This document shows positions 10,403 through 22,422 of a DNA stretch of 64,000 bases, piece by piece (position 1 is the first letter of the stretch; each line of letters begins with the position of its first letter). Both the position numbers and the translations under genes were made by a program. The notes below the pieces were generated by a model, which was given only the letters and a program-made list of their open reading frames with translations, ran no database searches and was not told the origin of the DNA. The stretch is from Sipunculus nudus. Taxonomy: Eukaryota; Annelida; Sipuncula; Golfingiida; Sipunculidae. Location of the stretch: NCBI GenBank assembly GCA_026874595.1, contig CM049316.1, positions 68,720,676 through 68,784,675 of the forward strand. The letters run 5' to 3'.

Positions 10403-13296
10403 TTTTTAGCGAACCTGTGAGCTTATGCGATGGCGCAGTCAGTGTCGTCCGTCCGCCGTCTGCCGTCCAGGGCTGGCTTTCCGCCGTCCATGGCTGTAAG
10501 TCAGAAACTGTCGGAGCTAGCAGCTCCAAATTACATGTAAAAATTTGTCACATGTAAAACTTGGTGCCCTGGAGCTTATTATTGGGTATCTGCATTAATT
10601 TAGATTTTATAGAGAAAAAGCTTAAAAACCTTTAAAAATCTTCTTCTCTGAAAATGTCCAGCCAAATTGTCCAATATTTCACGAAAAATGATCCCTGGAA
10701 CAATCTCTCTCAAGTTTGTTCCAATGGTTCCAGTTCGGAGATTTTTGGCCAAGTTACAGAAGGTTGAACTTAGTCATCTGTCCAAAAAAGCACACTAAAA
10801 TTAAAATCTCAAAAACAGCTGGAGCTATAATGACCAAATTTTATAATAATGTTTGTCACATATGTCATATCTGATTTTGAGGTATTGGTGGCGCCACCTA
10901 CATTGATGTGTTTTTTACAAGCGAAAACGTAATTTTAAACTCTTCTAGCTTATACACTGATATATGATGAAACTGTACAGCTGATTGGTTTAAACTTTAC
11001 AAGAATTATTCTATCGTAGGGTTCTGCCAGTTTTATAAAAATAGATTGGGTAAATACAGTTTTAAAAAAGCATTGTAGCTAATTGAAAAAGGCTTTCTGT
11101 ATTTGAAAACAGATTTGATTTCATACTGAGTTTCAGCAGCCAAGTAAGAGGTCACTCAGTACAAACAGGTGGGGTCCAGACATCACCATGGCAACTGACC
11201 TGGCTGGGGGGGGGGGATGTCTATGCAATGTTTCTAGACGTCTAGACACAGCGTCTAGACGTCTGGACACATTGTTTAGAAGCAGAATTCCCAGATTATT
11301 GGAACTGTATCTTTCAACTGTTTGAAAAAACTTGGTTTGCATTTTAAGCAAATCGGTTTATCATTAGGTCACATGTGAACTGCTGCACCCTCATTTTTGG
11401 TTGACCTCTGACCTTTCCTTGCTGCCCTGCGTCCATTTGTGCGTCTGTTTCCAAACATAAACCCACATATCTCGGGAACCATTTGACCGATCAGGCTAAA
11501 AATTTTGCACAAATGTAGCCCTTTGATAGCTTTATAACATACACTAAAATTTTGGCGCCACCTGCAACCATTTTTGCACAGCGTCCATCTGTTAATCTGC
11601 CTTTGGATAATATTACTCATATCTCTGCAGTGGTTTGACTTATCCACCTGAAATTTTTCAGGTTTATACATCCTGGACAACTTTCTCCATTTATATCATG
11701 TGGCGCCACCTACATTGGCATTTACTCTGCAGACATCAAAGCTCATAGTTGGGAACCGTTTGACCGATTGGGCCAAAATTTTGCATGTGTATAGATCTCA
11801 CATAGCTCTTCATCATAAGCAAAACTGGTGGCGCCACCTGCAACCATTTATGCACAGCCTCCATCTGTTCATCTGCCTAGGGATAAAATCACTCATATCT
11901 CAGCAGTGGTTTGACTAATCCACCTGAAATTTTGCAGATTTATACATCCTGGACAGCTTTCTCGGTTTTATGACAGGTGGTGCCACCTATATTCACGTTT
12001 ACTCTGCAGACATCCAAGCTCATATCTCGGGAACCGTTTGACCGATTGGGCCGAAATTTTGTTTGTGTATAGATCTCACAAAGCTCTTCATCATAAGCAA
12101 AACTGGTGGCGCCACCTGCAACCATTTATGCACAGCGTCCATCTGTTGATCTGCCTTGGGATAAAATCACTCATATCTCAGCAGTGGTTTGACTTATCCA
12201 CCTGAAATTTTGCAGGTTTATACATCCTTGACAGCTTTCTCGATTTTATGACAGGTGGCGCCACCTGCAACCATTAATGCACAGCGTCCATCTGTTCATC
12301 TGCCTTTGGATAAAATCACTCATATCTCAGCAGTGGTTTGACTTATCCACCTGAAATTTTGCAGGTTTATACATCATGGACAGCTTTCTCAATTTTATGA
12401 CAGGTGGCGCCACCTACATTCACATTTACTCTGCAGACATCCAAGCTCATATCTCAGGAACCGTTTGACTGATTAGGCCAAAATTTTGTTTGTGTATAGA
12501 TCTCACATAGCTCTTCATCATAGACAAAACTGGTGGCGCCACCTGCAACTGCTTATGCACAGCATCAATCTGTTGATCTGCCTTGGGATAAAATCACTCA
12601 TATCTCAGCAGTGGTTTGACTTATCCACCTGAAATTTTGCAGGTTTATACATTCTGGACAGCTTTCTCGATTTTATGACAGGTGGCGCCACCTACATTTG
12701 TGTTTACTCTGCAGACATTTAAGCTCATATCTCGGGAACCGTTTGACCGATTGGGCCAAAATTTTGCTTGTGTATAGATCTCACATAGCTCTTCATCATA
12801 GACAAAACTTGTGGCGCCACCTGCAACCGCTTATGCACAGCATCAATCTGTTGATCTGCCTTGGGATAAAATCACTCATATCTCAGCAGTGGTTTGACTT
12901 ATCCACCTGAAATTTTACAGGTTTATACATCCTGGACAATTTTCTTGATTATATGTCGGGTGGCACCACCTACATTCACGGTTAAGCTGCAGACATCCAT
13001 GCTAATATGCAACACACCAATCTCTATTCCCCTTGCCACTTAATCCATGCCTCACTTCACCCGTCCCACTCTGATTTCTGCGGATACACATAGTGGCTTG
13101 TTGACTACCCATATTCTGGTTTTAAAATGTCCTAGTCCGAAACTTGCAGTTAAGAAATGTCCATTTTGCTGAAATCATAATGACTAAGGTAGATATGCAG
13201 GACTTAAGAGGATCAATATTAAATTTTAAAAATAAACCTCCATTCATAAACCTCCTAAACTTTGCACAGGTTCGCATTAGGCCTGTAGGCCTTGTT
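10403..13296 (+). mobile_element. Family 1 element, full length (reference copy)
   Basis: A 2.9-kb copy with both ends intact: TTTTTAGCGAACCTGTG at 10403 and CACAGGTTCGC (13265-13275), AGGCCTGTAGGCCT (13279-13292), CTTGTT. In order: inverted-repeat end; a GTCCGTCCGCCGTCTGCCGTCC-type simple stretch (10440-10490); AT-rich body (10500-11140); TCTAGA palindromes (11228-11270); satellite (11400-12990); 3' hairpin. It encodes no protein. I infer a Helentron-derived non-autonomous element. Confidence 0.75.
11400..12990 (+). repeat. Satellite array, 139/278-bp units with GGTGGCGCCACC
   Basis: Same satellite as at 250-1990. Palindrome-bearing centres are seen near 11701, 11826, 11976, 12106, 12253, 12403, 12534, 12680, 12820 and 12960. 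Around 12253 the two half-unit types are fused (gacaggtggcgccacctgcaacc), an unequal-exchange scar. Confidence 0.9.
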
Positions 13297-13862
13297 TTTC
13301 TCTTTTTTAGGCCTTTAAAGATGAGGTCATCTGTTTACAGTGCACCAATCATATTGACAGGACCTAGAATCTTTCACCTTGACATCATGGAAGGTCCATG
13401 AAAATTCTCCAAGGAAACCTGAAATTAGGTCTCTGTTACCCAATCAATTTGAACTATGTCGCTCAAAAGTGCCCTCAAAACAAATAAAAGTTTAAAAAGA
13501 AACCAGGGCACATATCATAACCATTGGACCTAGAATCTTCTAATTTGTCATCCAGGGAGGTCCATGTATAAGTCTCCTTGCAAACTTTAAATTTTAGGTG
13601 TCTTTAACTCATATTTTCCAATTCATGCCGCATGTTTAAGCACACTAAAAATAATGCAAAATATACTCAAATTGCAAGATTCCTCAGAAATGGGTGAATG
13701 GATTATTCCAAAATTTGGTGTGCTAATGGTTCTTAATGAACTAATGCTAACTTGCATGAAAAATGGTGCCACCTCCATTATCTTAATTAGTTCCCTATGC
13801 AAGGACATATTGTCAACATGTCAGTCAGCTGAGCGTCATGACCCATGGGTCACTTGTTTTCT
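13297..13862 (+). repeat. Family 3 element, 3' part with terminal palindrome
   Basis: Ends gtcagctgagcgtcatGACCCATGGGTCacttgtttt: inverted end GTCAGCTGAG at 13824-13833, perfect 12-bp palindrome at 13840-13851, then CTTGTTTT. GTCAGCTGAG is the inverse of the CTCAGCTGAC start of family 3 copies. Confidence 0.65.
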
Positions 13863-14624
13863 AATAAGCACTTAAATTAATCATCACATCCTCAGCAATC
13901 ATAATATTTTAATCTTTCATAATTTGAATATAAAAGCAGATGATAAAACAATCTAGCTTTTATTGAAATTTTTAGAAGAGAATAATATTTAACTTCAAAG
14001 AAGTTGACAGTGAACTTGTACTGATAGTTACTTTAACTGTTAATGTTATACAGTTTATTTAAAGGATATAATTAGTTTTAGTTTATGTCTAAGCCTACTC
14101 TTGAGATCAATTTTTTTAATTATAGAAAATATATTTAAGCTTTAATTTAAACAAACATCAACAAAAATTGCCTCTAGTTTGAACTAAGCACAATTCTTTG
14201 CAGGAAGCAATTTGATTAGATTACCAATTCTGAATTTTGAAAGTATTTGCCCCCAAACTGGACAGGTTTCAGAAGTATTAAAAGAAGCCATGCCATATTT
14301 CAGTGTAATACCTGCTGGTCACTAAAGTTCAAGAATGCTTTCCAGTGAAGCTTCACTTGGAAGGCCACCAGCTAGGCTAGATGAGTTTGGCAACAGCAAT
14401 TGAGTCAGATGCCTATAGTTACCAAGAGAATACCTGCCCTCCCCCCCAAGTTTATAGCACATTGTGTAACAACACAAGCAATGTAATAGATTTAGATATA
14501 TATCCTAGGACTGATGAGACATTTTGATGTTTGATATTACAATGGTTGACCTCATTCACTCATTCTTCTTCCACTGTATGATGTATTGCTTGAATTTTTA
14601 TCATTAGTACAGACACAGCAGATG

Positions 14625-15420
14625 ATATAAAAAAGGATCAACATTCTTTGGAGACATTAAGGAAGAACCTCAATTTTCCATTAGATAGCCATTGTTACAC
14701 TTCAAGACTGCCTAATGTCAAATCCACAGATCTGTTTTTGATCATAAGCAAACCTGTGAGCTTATGCGATGGTGTGGCGTCATCTGTAGTCTGTACATTA
14801 ACACATACTTTCTCAAAATTGGCAGAAGCTATCATCACCAAATTTTATGCAGAAAATAAATTAGTCATCTAAAAAACTATCAGATTTTGCTTATTAAGCA
14901 AATTAATTTGAATTTCTGGTGGTGCCACCTGCATCAGCCTTTTCTGTATGAATGTCATTGGTCATTAGAATATAAACCATTTATTTCTCAGGAATAGCAG
15001 GAGCTGGCATCCCCGAAATCATGCAAAATCTGTCACAAATATCAAATGTTGTGGGATTGAGTGTTTTGTGGTCCCACCTGCATTAACTTACATTTTACAG
15101 AGAGAAAAAGCTATAAAACCTTTGGAAATCTTCTTCTCTGATATTGTTCAGCCAAATGGTTCAATATTTCACAAAACTGATATCAGAGATAAGCCCTTTG
15201 TTCAAATGGTTTAGATTTGATGAATTTTGATGGAGTTACAGGAATTCGAACTTAGTCATATGCCTAATTTAGGATACTGACATTAATAACTACGAATCAA
15301 CAGGAGCTAGCATCACAAAGTTTTGTGCTAATGTTGGTCATATGACTCATATTTGAAATTGCAGTTCTTGTGGCACCACCTACATCAACCTGCTTTTAAG
15401 GACACAAAGGAAAAAGGACA
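14625..15420 (+). mobile_element. Family 3 scrap followed by truncated family 1 copy
   Basis: At 14640-14745 there is a family 3 body scrap (gaagaacctcaattttccattag, cttcaagactgcctaatgtc). From about 14746 comes a family 1 5' end, gcaaacctgtgagcttatgc, with its body but no 3' terminus. Diverged, no coding content. Confidence 0.5.
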
Positions 15421-15574
15421 TTTTCTTTCAAATTTAGGTTCACAAAGTTTTTGATATGTTGTTCCATTGGGGTGTCATAATCATGCACTCATGTTAATAA
15501 TACCTGACTTATGAATTTTATTTATTTGATAAACATTTCTTCCTTCTTTGATTAATTTTGTCATGTGTAAATAG

Positions 15575-15696
15575 CTGCCAGAGAGTGTTGTGTGTGTGGT
15601 GGCCTTGCAACAGAAGAATGCGCAGAGTGTTATAGGCAGTTCAGTGAGCACAAGGACATGTGTCTGGTTCCATTTTGTCAGTTGTGCAGTGAAAAA
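15575..15696 (+). CDS. CYLD: CYLD-like deubiquitinase copy 1, exon b (B-box zinc module)
   Basis: Encodes 40 codons after a split codon (G|CT = Ala), with acceptor gtgtaaatag and donor AAA|gtaagt, ending in phase 0. It shows three CxxC pairs: CCVCGG, CAEC and FCQLC. In CYLD a B-box-like zinc finger is inserted in the USP fold, and these are the ligands that, with two histidines in the next exon, bind two zinc ions (family knowledge: C8-type CxxC pairs, with CGGLA conserved). The CGGLA and ECAEC motifs align with vertebrate CYLD CGGLA and ECREC. All visible ligands are intact. Confidence 0.9.
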
Positions 15697-15917
15697 GTAA
15701 GTTCTGATTTCATTTTGTTATGAAAGATCTCTCATTCCTATAAAGCTACTCTTTCTCTGTACCCTTTCCCTTTTTATGTCTCTTGAAATACTCTTGAAAT
15801 ATGTTGAACTTTAAAGCAAGATCTGTTTGAAATGTAAGTAACTCAAAAGGATCATGAAACCTGAAATATGATCAAATTGCCAATTTCTTGAGCTATGTAT
15901 TTATACAATTTTGATTC

Positions 15918-17871
15918 TTTTTAGCGAACCTGTGAGCTTATGCCATGGTGTGGCATCGTGCGTCATCTGTCGTGCGTCATGCGTTGTCTGTACGTTAACC
16001 ATAGCTATCTCAAAAACTGCAGGGGCTAGCATCACCCAATTTTTTAGCGAACCTGTGAGCTTATGCGATGGTGCGGCGTCGTGTGTCGTGCGTCGTACGC
16101 CGTGCGTCGTCTGTACATTAACCATAGCTATCTCAAAAACGGCAGGAGCTAGCATCACCAAATATTTTGCAAATAATCATTCATCCAAAAAACTATATCA
16201 GATTTTGTTTATTTTTTTCTAACTGCATTTTCTTAGATTTTATAGGGAAAAAGCTAAAAAAGCTTTAAAAATCTTCTTCGATGAAACTGTCCAGCCAAAT
16301 TGTCCAATATTTCACAGAAATTATCCCTGGAACAATCTTCCTCAAGTTTGTTCGAATGGTTCCAGTTGGAAGATTTTTGGCCAAGTTACAGGAGGTTGAA
16401 CTTTGTTAACTGTGCAAAAAAGCATATTAAAATTTAAATTTTAAATTTTTGCACAGTGTATGTCCCTGCTTTTATTTTACAGGAGGGGTTTGACATATCA
16501 GTCTGACATTGGGCACATTATATATCTCTTCGTTGTATATAAGACTGGTGGTGCCAGCTACAATCATTGTATCCGCCAAAACAGAGTTTTGCAGATACTA
16601 TGTTTTCAGTCGGACGCAGACGCTGCCACCATCACCGCATAGGTTTCCAGAGAACTCCTCCATAACCACTGGGCAGAATTTTTTAAAATTCAGAATTATG
16701 ATCCGTCACATGTGAACTGCTGCGCCCTCATTTTTGGTTTACCTCTGACCTTTCCTCTCTGCCATCGTCCATTTATGCGTCTGTTTCCACACTTAAACCC
16801 ACATATCTCGGGAACCATTTGACCGATAAGGCTAAAGATTTTGCACAAATGTAGCCCTTGGAAAGCTTTATAACATACACCAAAAATTTTGGCGCCACCT
16901 GCAACCATTTTTGCACAGGGTCCGTCTGTTCATCTGCCTGTATCTCTGTATCTCTGCATTGGTTGGACTTATCCACCTGAAATTTTGCATGTGTATAAAT
17001 CCTGGACAGCTTTCTTGAGTTTATGACAGGTGGCGCCACCTACATTCACGTTTAAGCTGCAGACATCCAAGCTCATATCTCGGGACCTGTTTGACCAGTT
17101 GGGCCAAAATTTTGCATGTTTATAGATCTCACATAGCTCTTTATCATACGCAAAAATGGTAGTGCCACCTACAATCATTTTTGCACAGGTTTTTTTGCAT
17201 GTTTATACATCTTTGATAGCTTTCTCGATTTTGTGGCAGGTGGCGCCACCTATATTTATGTATACGCTGCAGACATTCAGGCATATATATAAGGACTGGT
17301 TTGACATATCCCCCTGAAATTTTGCATGTGTATTGATCTCACATAGCTCTTAATCATACACAAATTTGGTGGCGCCACCTGCCACCTTTTTTGCACAAGT
17401 CCTTTTGTTTGTCTGCCGTGTGCTAAAATCACTCATATCTCAGTAGTGGTTTGACTTATCTGCCTAAAATTTTGCATATGTATACAACTTGGACAGCTTT
17501 CTGGATTTTGTGGTAGGTGGCGCAACCTACATACACATTTCGGCTGCAGACATCCAGGCTATTATGCAACACACCTCACTCTATTTCCCCTTGCCACTCA
17601 ATCCATGCCTCACTTCACCCATTCCACTCTGATTTTGGCTGATACACATAGTCCCTTGTTGACTACCCATATTCTAGTTTTTGTGTTGTGTGCACCCATG
17701 CCAGAAATGCAGCAGTGATGTTTGTTTAATTGTTTCTTGTTCTAAGTGTTTAGTACTTGCATTGTTCATATACATGTTACACATGTTCTTGAAGAGTAAT
17801 GGTCCAGCATTGAAGCATTTACCTGGAGTAATCTCATTGCACAGGTTCACATTAGGCCTGTAGGCCTTGTT
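15918..17871 (+). mobile_element. Family 1 element with doubled 5' end and nested family 2
   Basis: Two family 1 5' ends lie 123 bp apart (15918 and 16041), both TTTTTAGCGAACCTGTGAGC. The second is followed by a full body and the 3' terminus cacaggttcac plus attaggcctgtaggccttgtt ending at 17871. A family 2 element occupies 16567-17677. Removing it restores a family 1 sequence like that at 7290-7320. Confidence 0.7.
16567..17677 (+). mobile_element. Family 2 Helitron-like element nested in family 1
   Basis: Runs from TTGTATCCGCC to ATTCTAG (CTAG at 17674-17677), 1111 bp. Subterminal GTATCCGCCAAAA is inverted as TTTTGGCTGATAC near the 3' end. A 6-bp-stem hairpin GTCCCTTGTTGAC, part of tagtcccttgttgacta, lies just before CTAG. 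The flanks caatca and tttttgtgttgtg match the unfilled site in the copy at 7290-7320, placing the insertion between A and T, the Helitron target. It carries the GGTGGCGCCACC satellite. Confidence 0.75.
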
Positions 17872-19090
17872 TAAAATATCAGTCATCTGAAAAACTCTAT
17901 CGGATTTTGTTAATTTTTTTTCTAACTTTTTTCTAACATTTTCTTAGATTTTATAGATCAAAAGCTAAAAAAGCTTTAAAAATCTTCTTCTCCGAAACTG
18001 TCCAGGCAAATTGTCCAATATTTCACAGAAATGATACCTGGAAACAATCTCTCTCAAGTTTGTTCGAATGGTTCCATTTTGGAGATTTTTGGCTGAGTTA
18101 AAGGAGGTTAAACTTAGGCATCTGTCCAAAAAAAGCACACTAAAATTAAAATCTCAGAAACCGCTAGAGCTATAATCACCAAATTTTATACCAATGTTTG
18201 TCACATATGTCATATCTGAAATTGAGGTATTGATGGCACCACCTACATTGATGTTTTTTACAAGCGAAAATGTAATTTTAAACTCTTCTAGCTTATACAC
18301 TGATTTATGATGAAACTGTTAAGCTGTTTGGTTTAAACTTTACAAGAATTATTCTATGGTAGGGTTCTGCCAGTTTTATAAGAATAGATTGGGTAAATAC
18401 AGCTTTGAAAAAGCATTGAGGTCACTCAGTACAAACAGGATGGGTCCAGACATCACCATGGCAACTGACCTGGCTCTGGCGGGTGTCTAGACAATGTGTC
18501 TAAATTTCCAGACACAGCGTCTAGATGTCTAGACACAATGTCTAGATGCAGAAATCCCAGATTATTGGAACTATATTTTTCAACTGTTTGAAAAAACTTG
18601 GTTTGCATTTTTAGCGAATCAGGTTTATCATCAGGTCACATGTGAACTGCTGCGCCCTCATTTTTGGTTGACCTCTGACCTTTCCTCGCTGCAGAGAATC
18701 CATTTGTGTGTCTGTTTCCACACATAAACCCACATTTCTCGGGAACCGTTTGACCGATCAGGCTAAGAATTTTGCACAAATGTAGCCCTTGGAAAGCTTT
18801 ATAACATACAGTAAAAATGGTGGGGCCACCTGCAACCATTTTTGCACAGCGTCCATCTGTTCTTCTGCCTTCGGATAATATCACTCATATCTCAGCAGTG
18901 GTTTGACTTGTCCACCTTAAATTTTGCAGGTTTATACATCCTGGACAGCTTTCTCGATTTTATGACAGGTGGCACCACCTACATTCACGTTTACTCTGCA
19001 GACATCCATGCTAATATGCAACACACCTCACTCTATTCACATTGTCACTTAATCTGTGCCTCACTTCACTCATCCCACTCTGAGGTGTTT
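17872..19090 (+). mobile_element. Family 1 fragment, both ends missing
   Basis: Begins within the body (cagtcatctgaaaaactc), passes the ggtcactcagtacaaacagg block (18419) and TCTAGA palindromes (18489-18545), then about one and a half satellite units. It stops after cactctattcacattgtc at about 19080. The same block order as the full copy at 10403-13296 supports the assignment. Confidence 0.65.
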
Positions 19091-20091
19091 GTTAGACAAC
19101 AGTGATGTCACAAAGACACAATGGTTGGTCGCATATCATCAGCTTGACTGCAGGCTTGTTTATAATCAGTACTCCAGTGAGATCACCTGTTTTGTCATAT
19201 TTCGGATTGTCTAATATGAATTCCAAGCATGCTTGGTAAGGCATAATTTTTACACAGGTAGTTTGCAGAATAGCTCCTGCAACCTTTGGACCAGGAATGT
19301 CTATACTGCTTCACTTGTATGAAAAATTAACCTGGAAAAACAAGCAGACATGGATACTCAGACAGACCATTGTCAGCCATTCAGCAGAATGGTTGTATAG
19401 GAGTGTTAGACCTAGGGTGTTCTCTCTCCAGAAGGGTCAGCGGGATATTTCAAGGCTGCTTATTCTTTAAGCTATGCAAACAAACTGACTTTAAGTACCT
19501 TGGAAGTCATATTATTTTCTTGTGTTCAAAGCTGTTGAAAAAAAATTTACAATTTGATCCCAAAACTAAATAAATACACCTCATCTCCATCCCCATAATG
19601 GAACATTGAACAAATTGGCCCAGCTATTCCTGTAGAAATGTTACTCAAAATTTGTTAAAATTTCACTGCAGTGGTTCCATTTACAGATTCTCCAGTTTCT
19701 AAAAAAAAATGTGCCTGATTTATCATGGACATCTTTTTATGTTTTATGAGATTAGTGGCTGCCCTATATATTTTGTTTTAAAAAATATTTAGTTGATATC
19801 CAAATTGAATATCCCCTATCTCTACCTCAAATGTATGGAGTACCTTGAAATTTGTCATGTTTATTCTGTCTGTTCATATCAAATTAATCAAATTCAACTG
19901 AGTTATTGGTGTGAAACAACAAGAATCAACAGACATAAGCATTTTTGTGCCATCTGTGCAACGCTGTACATATATTCAGTATAGGAATTAATTAAAAGGC
20001 AATATGAATTAATAACTTTTGGTCAGTGAATGTGGAATATAGTAAATGCAAGTCACAAGCTGATACTTGACCATGAATCTGGTTTTTGTAG

Positions 20092-20323
20092 TGTCACAAC
20101 CATCCAAACCGTCGTACACACAGAAGAAGACCCTTAGAAATGCCGGCTGATTTGATTAGATATATTTCTCATGATGGCAAACAACCTGAACCTATTAACA
20201 GGGAAACGCTTGAGCTGTTTGCCGTGATGTGTATAGAGACCAGCCACTATGTGTCATTTGTGAAATGTGGAACAGACAAAGGTGCCCCATGGGTGTTCTT
20301 TGACAGTATGGCAGACAGGGAAG
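20092..20323 (+). CDS. CYLD: CYLD-like deubiquitinase copy 1, exon c (catalytic His)
   Basis: Encodes 77 codons plus one base, acceptor tttttgtag, donor AG|gtaaga. It opens CHNHPNRRTHRR, supplying the histidine ligands that complete the B-box zinc sites. The core ELFAVMCIETSHYVSFVK contains the USP catalytic histidine; the vertebrate counterpart is ELFAVLCIETSHYVAFVK. FFDSMADREG follows, carrying the conserved acidic residue of the active site. Phase 0 in and phase 1 out agree with both neighbours. The catalytic-site residues visible are all intact. Confidence 0.93.
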
Positions 20324-21777
20324 GTAAGAGTTTCTTAGACTTATTGCAAGTCATAGGAAGTGCTTATATCTTATTTAAATATTGACTTTGGTATGTGAGA
20401 GGTCAATTAAAAGCCTAAAGCTGCTAATTACTGCTGTGATCATTTCATATGATTATTTAAGCAGTCTTCATTGTTCTTAGTTTATTACACAAAACTAGTC
20501 TCACAAAGTTTATTCACCACATTTTTTCATTAAACTTCTAATTGCAATCATTTTGGTGACTGATAAAATTATTAGGCAGTTATGAATATTTAGTACATAA
20601 GTCAAGCTGTAAGTTTGAGGTTTATCAAATTGTATTATTTCTTTTACTTCCCTTGTATCCATCTGTCATTTTACAATTTTAAAACCATTATCAGTACTTT
20701 GGAGGTGACTTCGCAAAAATTTCATGAAACTCATAATACATATTTACCAATAGAGTTTCTCACCTAAACTACATTCCCATCAAAATTCACACATATTTAA
20801 TTAGGTCAGAGGTCACCAGATACATAATTGGCGAATTATGCATGTTTGGGGTGTAATTTTCTGTAATTTTTTGCGGAGTTACAGGAAGCTGAAATTAGTC
20901 TTTAGGCGAAATAACGTATAATCTCTAAAAAGGCAAGAGCTATTACCGCCAAATGTTATGCAAATATTGGTAACATGAGTCATATTTGAAATGGAGGTAT
21001 GGGTGGTGCCACATTCATAAACCTTTCCTGTTAGGGGATCATTGGTCATTTATACATTAACACATAATATCTAATGAACAGCAGGAGCTAGCATCACCAA
21101 ATTTTATGCTAAAAATACTCTTTGTGTCAAATGTTGTGGGGTTGAGCTTTGTGGTGCAAACTGCATTGAGAAACATTTAATTGGGAAAAGCTAGAAAACC
21201 TTCGAAAATCTTAGAAAGTTTTGTTGTGTACATGACTTGCAGCACCACCTAAATTTGTTTATGGGTTTTGTGCATCTGGGTACATAGCCCAAGAGTGCCT
21301 GAAACTTTGCATGTCCAAACATATTTGATGGTTTTCTCGTACGCAAGACTGGTGGGTGGTGCCACCTACAATCATTTTGTGATGTGTACTTCCATGCCAG
21401 TATTTCAGGTGTGTTGTTTGTGTAATAGGTGCTTTTAATCAGGTTCAGAATGTCCAGTACCTGTATTGTATATACACATGTCATACATGTACTTACAAAA
21501 AAAAAAAAATGGACCAGCATGGAAGCATTATACCTGATGTATGTCCGATTGCACAGGAGGGCATTAGGCCTGTAGGCCTTGTTAAAATAACCTACTGGTT
21601 CTAGATGTTAAGATATTAAATGGTCTTAATTTTATGCAATGGTTATTAGGTTTTATATATTTTAATCATTCTGCACCTGAGAATGTTTTTACACTTTTGG
21701 AGCGCTATATAAATTAATGAATGTAATGTAATTAATGTAATATGTATAATGTACATATGACCATATTATTATTGCAG
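20324..21777 (+). other. CYLD copy 1 last intron with family 1 3' fragment
   Basis: Bounded by gtaaga and attattattgcag. From about 20870 to 21583 it holds a diverged family 1 remnant, ending gcacaggagggcattaggcc plus tgtaggccttgtt. The rest is AT-rich without features. Confidence 0.65.
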
Positions 21778-21986
21778 GGGGCAGAAATATACCAGAGGTT
21801 TCTCTGTGTAAAGGAGTGGAATATTATCTGAGCCCTGAAGGTCGCATTGATGCCACCAGCCAAGATGATAAACAGCTACCAACGAAAATCAAGAGGTTAC
21901 TCTCAGATCCATATCTGTGCATGTATCGACGTCCTGTGAATGAAATGGATGAAGACCTGTATGGTGCATCAGGAACACAGGTGTAA
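21778..21986 (+). CDS. CYLD: CYLD-like deubiquitinase copy 1, exon d (C-terminus and stop)
   Basis: Completes the split Gly codon and encodes 68 residues and TAA at 21984-21986. GGRNIPEV followed by CKGVEYYLS matches vertebrate GGQNGFNIPQV...EVGEYLKMS. KIKRLLSDPYLCMYRRP matches the conserved final CYLD block (RRLLCDAYMCMYQSP). About 15 extra residues follow (VNEMDEDLYGASGTQV), a slightly longer acidic tail than in vertebrates. The four exons total 672 nt with no frame break, so this end of the gene looks functional. Confidence 0.93.
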
Positions 21987-22237
21987 TAATGAGAAGAACT
22001 TGTAAATAGATTGGATAGCTTGACTGGGTTAAGGAGTATTAACAGTTTTTAAACAGTGTAAAAAGCATGAATAGAGAATATGTAAACTTTCATCGTGTAA
22101 TATATGATATTCTGCTATTGATTTAATTGTATACAGTTACTGATTGGATGTCACTGAGCATCCATGCATATATTACTTTACCGGTCTTTATAAACCTACA
22201 AATTGATGCTTTTTGGAATCAGGTATTACTTAAAGCA

Positions 22238-22243
22238 AATAAA
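22238..22243 (+). promoter_or_regulatory. Poly(A) signal AATAAA of CYLD copy 1
   Basis: AATAAA lies 252 bp after the stop codon in AT-rich sequence and before the first downstream transposon. It is the first canonical hexamer clearly placed for this transcript; the inferred 3' UTR is about 250-280 nt. Confidence 0.5.
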
Positions 22244-22422
22244 AAACCATGAAAGCAAAATGATAGGAAAATGCAACAACAGACATGACCCAAGAAAAGG
22301 AAAACATTCCAACATTGGCGAAGATCATAATGATTTATGGACTTAATTTAACTTTATTAAGCCTTACCTTGTACCAATCAGAATAGCAGTCAGTCCAAAG
22401 TCTCCTTTGTTAATCATGATTA

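Larger units (their letters stand above)
2979..15574 (+). other. 12.6-kb CYLD copy 1 intron packed with transposons
   Basis: It runs from donor gtaatt to acceptor gtgtaaatag. In vertebrate CYLD the flanking peptides are contiguous (NITDLL then the CxxC zinc module), and here DITDMLKK joins directly to the CxxC exon, so no exon is missing inside. The interior is almost wholly mobile DNA of families 1, 3 and 4, annotated separately. The pieces near 13863-14620 are AT-rich with nothing recognisable. Confidence 0.8.
15697..20091 (+). other. 4.4-kb CYLD copy 1 intron
   Basis: Bounded by gtaagt and ggtttttgtag. It contains a family 1 copy with a nested family 2 copy and a family 1 fragment (annotated separately). 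From about 19100 to 20091 it is AT-rich with nothing I can recognise. Confidence 0.75.

Noticed and set aside
15901..16222. Overlapping 86- and 103-codon frames with internal VVCTLTIAISKTAGASIT repeats
   Set aside because: Caused by the doubled family 1 5' end, so a transposon terminus and not a gene.
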